Part shown: positions 57,898 to 64,000 of the stretch, in pieces
How positions within the stretch are numbered: position 1 is the first letter of the stretch
How the letters are laid out: every line of letters begins with the position of its first letter
Assembly (NCBI GenBank): GCA_018398585.1
Contig: JAGTTD010000010.1
Coordinates: forward strand, 31,784,638 to 31,848,637
DNA from: Simmondsia chinensis
Taxonomy: Eukaryota > Streptophyta > Magnoliopsida > Caryophyllales > Simmondsiaceae
DNA length: 64,000 bases
Direction: 5' to 3'
Program-made: the position numbers and the translations under genes
The notes under the pieces: model-generated
Databases searched by the model: none
What the model was told of the DNA's origin: nothing
The model's input: the letters and a program-made list of their open reading frames with translations, nothing else

Positions 57898-58755
57898 CTA
57901 TTGTGTCTTATGGTTTTGGTGATCAATCAATCTTTGAAGTTTGATCTTGGAAATTATTGCCACGAAGTCATCCTTTGTATTATTTGCCTTGCAATGATTC
58001 AATCCATTCTTGCCTCCGAAGCTAAAAGCCTTTTTCAACCCATTCTTACCTTTATTAATTTTTATGAGATAACACTCTTTCATTACATAACCTTGCTTGC
58101 GAAACTCCCAAGAACCAAGCTTTCGCCTGTTGTTATTATGATATCGTGACCAATGTTTGGTTCGCTTCTGTCCTTTATTGGACTAACCTTCCTCGACCAT
58201 ATTGATTTACCCAATGTGACCAAAGTAATATTTGTTCTCATCTTGCAACCTGTACTACTCCTTAATACGGAAATGGTGAGCGAATTCCTCGAGAGAAAAG
58301 TCTTTCTTTTTATGTTTTAGACTTCTTTTGAAGTCATTCCACGAAGAGGAAAGTTTGTCAATCGATGAGGATATAATGATAGAATCGTCCACACTCATGC
58401 CATGTTAAAATGATTCTATAATCGTAAAATTGACTATATAAAAAGAAATTTCTTGTGTCTTTTGTCATGTACCACAAGAGCCTCCTAAAGGTCCTTAATA
58501 GTCGATACATTGGAGTAAATGTTGAACACACATCGGTCATTCGTTAAGAATATGACCCCTATATATGTAGTCATCATTCTCCCACTTGAGTCTCGAATGT
58601 TCATTCACTTGTGTGACATCCTCGATGGGGGACGCTTGGGGGGTTTTTAGGACATAGACCATATTGAGGGTAGTGATCAAGAAGAAGCATTTTTCTTTGC
58701 CAATGTCGAAGTTCCCGCAATCAAAACAATCTAGTTTCACAAAGTTCATCATCAT
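57898..58755 (-). pseudogene. Copia gag remnant
   Basis: On the minus strand MMMNFVKLDCFDCGNF, FFLITTLNMVYVL and ENDDYIYRGHILN follow the start of UBN2-type copia gag (F..W...M.F.LT.LN...L, DF.CR..ILN). Lower down FLYSQFYDYRI and lysine-rich segments continue the pattern in broken frames. No protease, RT or CCHC knuckle was found. Its 5' LTR would lie to the right. Confidence 0.65.
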
Positions 58756-59275
58756 CTCTCAAAGAGAAGAAGCCATTTCATATGTAAGAAAATAAGTCCG
58801 AATATTGTTAGAGTAATTATATATGGAATTGGCTACTAGAATAAGGAATTGACTTTAAGGTGTGTAGCAAACTATTATCCTTAAGTATTATTTCGTCCTT
58901 ATGAAATTGTCCCGAAAAGTCAAGCATACATAGAGAGAACAAGTTTCTAAGAATTTAAAGATTAGAGACTAAAATGAAAACCAAGACAACAAATCTGAAA
59001 ATTAAGGGGGATTACATATAGGGAATCAAGTGTCCATTGGAATAGATTCATCTCTTTCTGAAGGACACAAAACATCTCTTCCAAATGACACAAAAAACTG
59101 CGCCAAGTAACGGGTAAAACTGCCATGTATGTTGATACACAACCCCTTGTTTTGGGCCTTGCTGCTCTCTATAAGTTGTGCACGACACATTGTTCCTGTG
59201 TGTTGACACACAGATGTTAGTAAGATTCTCTGGATGATATGATGTGTGTCGACACACACCATTTTCTATGTCGAC
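58756..59275 (-). repeat. Possible 5' LTR with TGTGTCGACACA palindromes
   Basis: Four related palindromic words occur within about 150 bp: TGTTGATACACAAC (about 59128), TGTGTTGACACACAG (about 59198), TGTGTGTCGACACACACC (about 59244) and ATGTCGACACATTA (about 59267). A TATA-like CCTATATGT lies near 59014 on the minus strand, before the gag remnant. The LTR call is inference from position. Confidence 0.35.
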
Positions 59276-60523
59276 ACATTATAATAGTCGAGCCAAAACA
59301 CTTTTTTGAAATTACATCTACAACTCGACTTGACAATACTTTGCTCGGCTCGTGCTTTAATTTGAAGCTTTCATTGAGCTTGAAGACTTTAAGCTCAATT
59401 TCGAGCTCAATGGCTTTAAGTTGGGCTTGCCTCATTTAGGCTGGTTTAGGCTCCATCTTTGCTTATTCAAACTCAAATTGGTTGATTGGGAAAACTTAAC
59501 TCGAGTTTGACTCATTTGAGCTTGTAATCATAAGCCATTGAGCTTGAGTTTCGCTAACTCAAACACAAATTGTGTAATTAAACAGGTATTCTGCTCAACT
59601 TAACCAGAGGCCAAACTAGCCAAATGTTTCAAGCATAACAATCGGCCTGGATCAACCGCCAACTCAGTTCGATCACACACGTAGCAAAGCGTGTATGCAA
59701 CATCAAAGAGAGCATTCAATAACATAATATAGCGCAACTTTTTTAATAAGGTTTTGTAAATTATAATGTCGGAACATGAATACATAATTACAATTTTAGT
59801 AGTTGTTTTGCACCTCACAACACCTCTATTACTTTTCCCAAAGCATAATATATCAGTGCTATTGTTTAGTTACAACACGATTACAATTAAAACTACTAAA
59901 CTTTACAACAATACTAATAGAGACAAAATATAACTGCAGCAGTGTGAGTGGGTGTGTATGCTAAGCACACATGCCATATAGTTGTGTCTCTTGTTTCCTA
60001 TTAGAGTATACATCGATTGCTGAGTTGTTAGAAGGACCACAAATATTTTAGAAGGAGGAAAATAAACTTCAAATCCAAGACCTTATACTTGAAGGTTGAA
60101 TAACCTAACTACTACATCAAACTCTATCAGAACTCTATTGTTAGAACGATGCAATTGGTAAAGATTATTGTGAACCGAATTTGGTCCTCTCCCAATCTTT
60201 AACTTGCAAATCAAACAGAGCTTAAGGGCTTAAGGTAATATTATCCTTACAGTGCTTACGTTAATGCGACAAGAGCATGTGATCGTGAAAATTAACAGAG
60301 TAAATTTTTGCACAAGTGCGTGCCACGAGCTTATAAATTTAGATGCTTTGGCTTGTTTATGAAGGTTTCCTCATATAGTAACTGTGTAAGCTAAAGATGT
60401 GAATTTGGTGGCATTTGTACTTTGAGCAAGCGGGTCTTCCATTTCGCTTCTCATGCATCGCAGCGACATTCGAGGCACGAGGGAGATCTTCGATTTTTCA
60501 GGTGCCCTAATGTAGGATGAGTG
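59276..60523. other. Spacer
   Basis: About 59290-59560 has GAGCTTGAAG and TTTAAGCTC words like the MITE sequences near 35 kb. The rest is AT-rich with no gene seen. Confidence 0.4.
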
Positions 60524-60721
60524 TGTTGAAGACTCCACATGTGAGTCTTGTGGAATTCCACATCGGAGTTGAGAGAAAGAAAAGATCACCTTATAAGCCT
60601 AGTAGGTTATTCCACCTATAGCCAATTGATTTTAGGATGGAACCCCACTTGAGCTTATATGTGGATCTAGTGTGTTCCAACTTCATGGGTCAGGCTTAAA
60701 AAGGCCTGGTGAAATTTAACA
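60524..60721 (+). repeat. 5' LTR of TRIM family 1
   Basis: 198 bp. Contains the core ATTCCACC...GCCAATTG..TTTTAGG.TGGAACC, also present in TRIM family 2. Confidence 0.95.
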
Positions 60722-60891
60722 TGGTATCAGAGCTGGTTGTTGATCCCGATCTCGTGTTTGTCGCACCTTGTCCTCATGAAGAGGAGGTGCATTTGTGTTT
60801 GGTGTGCCAAGGGCCTCTCCAATATGTTGGATCCAATTGGATCGGAGAAGGTGAGGGGTACGTTTGTCACAGACTCACATGTGAGGGGGAG

Positions 60892-61087
60892 TGTTGAAGA
60901 CTCCACATGTGAGTCTTGTGGAATTCTACATCGGAGTTGAGAGAAAGAAAAGATCACCTTATAAGCCTAGTGGGTTACTCCACCTATAGCCAATTAGTTT
61001 TAGGGTGGAACCCCATTTGGGCTTATATATGGATCTCATGTGTTCTAACTCCGTGGGTTGGGCCTAAAGGCTCGGTGAAATTTAACA
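60892..61087 (+). repeat. 3' LTR of TRIM family 1
   Basis: 196 bp, colinear with the 5' LTR. Confidence 0.95.
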
Positions 61088-61695
61088 GAGTGGCTGAAGA
61101 ATTCATAAAGCAATTGGATAGTTAGAAACCAAAATGGATGGGCTGAAAATATTGATCGGCTTTTGCAACGTCGAACTGCCATAACTTTTGATCTATAAGA
61201 AGTACGAGACCCATTATATCTCAAAACAAATCTCTTGGAATGATAGTATAATGACTTTTGGTGATTTTGCAATTTCAAGGTTTTGCTAGTTTTCCTATAA
61301 ACACTCCCTTAAGGGGCCGTTTGGTACGTAGGAATGAATTCTTGGGAGTAGGAACGGGGGAATGAGAATGACTTTTTGGGAGTGGGAATGGACCAATCAT
61401 TCCCACTTATTTGTTTGCTATATGGTAGAATGGGGATGTGAATGAGGTTGAAATTGTTATTCTCATGTTTGACATGCGTCGGTGGGAGTGGGTATACATG
61501 TAATAGTTTACCAAAATACCCTCCAATAGAATTTCTAATAATAATAATGATAATATTTAATAGTAATAGTAATAATATCATAATAATATTAACAACAACA
61601 ACAACAACAACAATACAATTAGTGTTACAATAATAATAATAATAATAATAATAATGCTTAAAACTTGCTTAGGTTTATTATTTGAGAGTAATTAC

Positions 61696-61743
61696 AAAAC
61701 AATAACAAACCCAATGCCTCAAGGGTTCTCGCCAATGTAGGGT

Positions 61744-61781
<38 letters not shown>

Positions 61782-62634
61782 TAAGATGTACACAGCCTTA
61801 CCTTTCAAGGTGTTATATTAAAGGGAGGTTGTATGTGAGGACCTCCAAATTGAAAAGCATAAAAATGACAGCATAGAGAGTGTACAAAGCAACTATAAGT
61901 AATAAAGCGATAAAGCAACAAGCAGCAAAAGAACATATCAGCATGGAGCAACAATACATCGCACAAGTAGCAAGCAACAAGCATCCAACAACACACAACA
62001 ATAGCAAGTATAAGCAGATTGGCATACATATAAGTCTAAGGGCGCTAGGACTAGCTTAGTTGTGCTCTTCTATTCTAAATCGCTATATCCGCTATACCTA
62101 TGCTAACCCTCCATTCAACTCTATTTAAGGCCATCTCCTCATTTTGGTTTAGGTGGATGAGGTCATGTCCAATCGTCTTCATCTAACTCTTCTTTGGCTT
62201 GTCTCTCCTGCTCTTCCAGTGCATAGTATTGAATTGTTCATAACTCTTGACAGGGGCAGTGGTCGGTGTCCTTCTGACATGCCCAAACCACCACAAACAT
62301 TACTCCCTAAACTTATCATCGATTGGAGCCACCCCCATTTTGCTTCTTATAACGTCATTTCTGATCCTATCCTTGTGTGTCCACACATCCACCATAGTAT
62401 CCTTATTTCTGCCACCTTCAACTTCTGCATATGATGCCATGTAACTGGTCAACACTCCGCACCGTGTGATATAACCAGCCTCAGTAACGTCTTATAGTAT
62501 ATTCCCTTTAATTTTAATGGGAACTTTATACCGCATGGAGGCTATTCTTCATTTATGCCATCCTACTTTAATTCGGTTGCTAACGTCCTTGTGAGCTTCG
62601 CCATCCTGCTATACCATGGAGCCGAAATATTTAA
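61696..62634 (-). mobile_element. 5'-truncated RTE-clade LINE
   Basis: Flanked by a 20-bp direct repeat with one mismatch (61676-61695 and 62635-62654). The minus strand reads HKDRIRNDVIRSKMGVAPIDDKFRE, then LWWFGHVRRTP and RDKPKK, the conserved C-terminal end of RTE reverse transcriptases (GVAPI..K.RE.RLRWFGHV). Its 3' UTR (61696-61860) carries the same tail as the SINEs: CACCTTGAAAGGTAAGGCTG, GTACATC, a G/C homopolymer, GACCCTAC, GAGAACCCTTGAGGCA and TTGGGTTTGTT. Stops show that it is inactive. Confidence 0.88.
61745..61780. repeat. Poly(G)36 tract in the RTE LINE tail
   Basis: 36 consecutive G, at the same place in the tail as the C31 tract of SINE copy C. Confidence 0.97.
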
Positions 62635-62905
62635 TATTATTTGAGGGTAATTACGTAAAACAAAAATCATATTGAGATTAAATAGTTAAAAGATAGTGGA
62701 ACCCAAAATTTTTTTCATTTTCATTCCTACATTTCTAAATCTAACCTCCTTCAGTATAAAAATGTGGGAGTGAGAATGTTTTTTATTTCAACTCATTCCC
62801 GCTCCTACCCCCTTTCACTCCCACTTCTGCATCAAAAAGTAGATATAGATTGACCATTTTCACTTCCAATCCCTTATTTCCACTAACTAGATAACCCCCT
62901 AATTG

Positions 62906-64000
62906 TTGGTGTGCCACAGCATTTCTCTTTCTTAATGCCAACTTTATGGATCGCTACGCATTTCATTATCTCGCTAAATTTCAAGGAATAAAAAAGCATT
63001 AAAAAGAAGCGCGTAGTGATGTGTAAAATAGAGAGGAATGTCAGTGCATGATCTCGTGTACTCTGTTACTTTGTGTGCAAGGGATCAGTCAACTGTGTAA
63101 AGCCTTTTTTAAAAAAAAAATAAAATAATCGTCACAAATTCTAAAGTAATCTTTTCATATTAAGCTTTTCTTTTTTTTTTTTTATATATATATTTCATTT
63201 TTGGTTTATTTTATATATGGAAGCTTTGGACCCCATGAAGCGATCACGATCCACGGTTATTTTCTGTTTTGTAGTAATTGAGGCTCTGTTTGTTTTGACA
63301 GAAAAATAAATTTTAGAAATTAATTTTTCTTCTTAAAAAGTTTTTCTAGGAAATATAAAATTTGAGTGAGGTTTTCCGTTGTTTGTTTCAAAGGAAAATT
63401 TAATTCCACATTGTGATGTCTTCTTATATGTTTAGAAAAAAAAAATATATATTTTTCACCAATTATTTTATATCTTATTACAGGACAATATAAGTATACA
63501 TATATACTGTATTAAAATCAGGAGAATTTTTATTAAAATTCGACTAATTTATGCCAAAAACTGATGTGGTACAATTTACGAGACTGTGACCATATTACCA
63601 AAGGGTTGTCCACGTTCTGACAAAAATTACTTATATAGTATCAAAAAATATGTCGTGTTAGCATTTTCGAACAAAAAAATTTATAGCATTTTGATAGAGG
63701 ACACATATAGATTGTTGAACTCATGTTCCACATCAATAATTTTCATTTAAAATCTACTATATTTTGGCAAAAGATGCCTAATTTATGACAAAATTTTTAA
63801 ATTCCAGGATACATCGTTGTATATTACTGAAACTTTATGGATCATGTAATAAATGCTATAATATTAGGGCACCTTGATAATTTCTCTGTATAATATTATA
63901 TAGCAATTCAACCTTATCAAAATTGTTCTATTACAACAATAACAAAGTAACGTGTTGTTAGTAAATTATAATTAAGCTGCTTGCTACTATAGAAGGGCAA
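62906..64000. other. AT-rich right edge
   Basis: No gene or repeat recognised. Poly(A)/poly(T) and (TA)n runs near 63110 and 63170-63190. Confidence 0.4.

Larger units (their letters stand above)
60524..61087 (+). mobile_element. Complete TRIM (family 1) with TSD
   Basis: 564 bp. LTRs 60524-60721 and 60892-61087 start TGTTGAAGACTCCACATGTG and end GTGAAATTTAACA. The primer-binding site TGGTATCAGAGC (60722-60733) and a polypurine GTGAGGGGGAG (60881-60891) lie just inside. The TSD is GAGTG (60519-60523, 61088-61092). The 170-bp interior has no meaningful frame. Few differences separate the LTRs, so it is fairly young. Confidence 0.96.
61312..62905. mobile_element. MITE-like unit split by an RTE LINE
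   Basis: The left side GGGGCCGTTTGGTACG, GGGAGTAGGAACGGGGGAAT and GGGAGTGGGAATGG is mirrored on the right by CATTCCCGCTCCTACCCC and CACTCCCACTTC, then ATAACCCCC. No TSD is clear. Simple repeats (AAC)n 61591-61613 and (TAA)n 61630-61655 lie inside. The RTE LINE interrupts it. Confidence 0.5.

Noticed and set aside
1..64000. CRISPR arrays, operons, ribosome binding sites, replication origins
   Set aside because: The window is plant nuclear DNA; no regularly spaced repeats or prokaryotic gene organisation were seen.

Overview
This is nuclear DNA from a flowering plant, most likely a eudicot. It is AT-rich, the few genes are split by introns, and most of the window is transposon-derived: Ty1/copia and Ty3/gypsy elements primed by initiator-tRNA-type binding sites (TGGTATCAGAGC), L1 and RTE LINEs, SINEs, hAT and Tourist-like elements, and TRIMs. 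I cannot place the species from sequence alone.

Layout. 1-5268: very decayed copia element running in from the left, with an antisense solo LTR inside it. 5420-7719: L1 LINE on the minus strand, broken by a short SINE. 8227-14510: 3' half of a gypsy element abutting the 5' half of a copia element, both minus. 15211-16180: SINE and TRIM-like remnants. 17597-22776: gypsy element with both LTRs. 23307-28849: tandem LTR-gag/protease-LTR-gag/protease-LTR copia array bounded by one target-site duplication (TSD). 30024-32208: stellacyanin-type phytocyanin gene (minus). 33160-35471: SINEs, an L1 tail and a hAT MITE. 35690-40477: a MITE split by a gag-less copia element. 40583-43637: SINE and two hAT elements, one carrying a full SINE. 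44809-45099: last two exons of an unidentified gene (minus). 45619-46479: hAT element carrying promoter-like DNA. 49304-51714: GH17 beta-1,3-glucanase gene (minus), whose first intron holds a solo TRIM LTR and a Tourist-like MITE. 52254-64000: repeats including two complete TRIMs, a copia gag remnant and an RTE LINE inside a MITE-like unit.

Two genes look intact. One is an extracellular copper protein with a probable GPI anchor; the other is a secreted or wall-located glucanase. They share no obvious pathway. Most of the retroelement reading frames carry stops or frameshifts and are treated as pseudogenes.

The most interesting material is a short retroposon family whose 5' head is 5S rRNA and whose 3' body matches both the tail of an RTE LINE and the body of Au-type tRNA-headed SINEs. 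Six copies are in the window, and five have recognisable TSDs.
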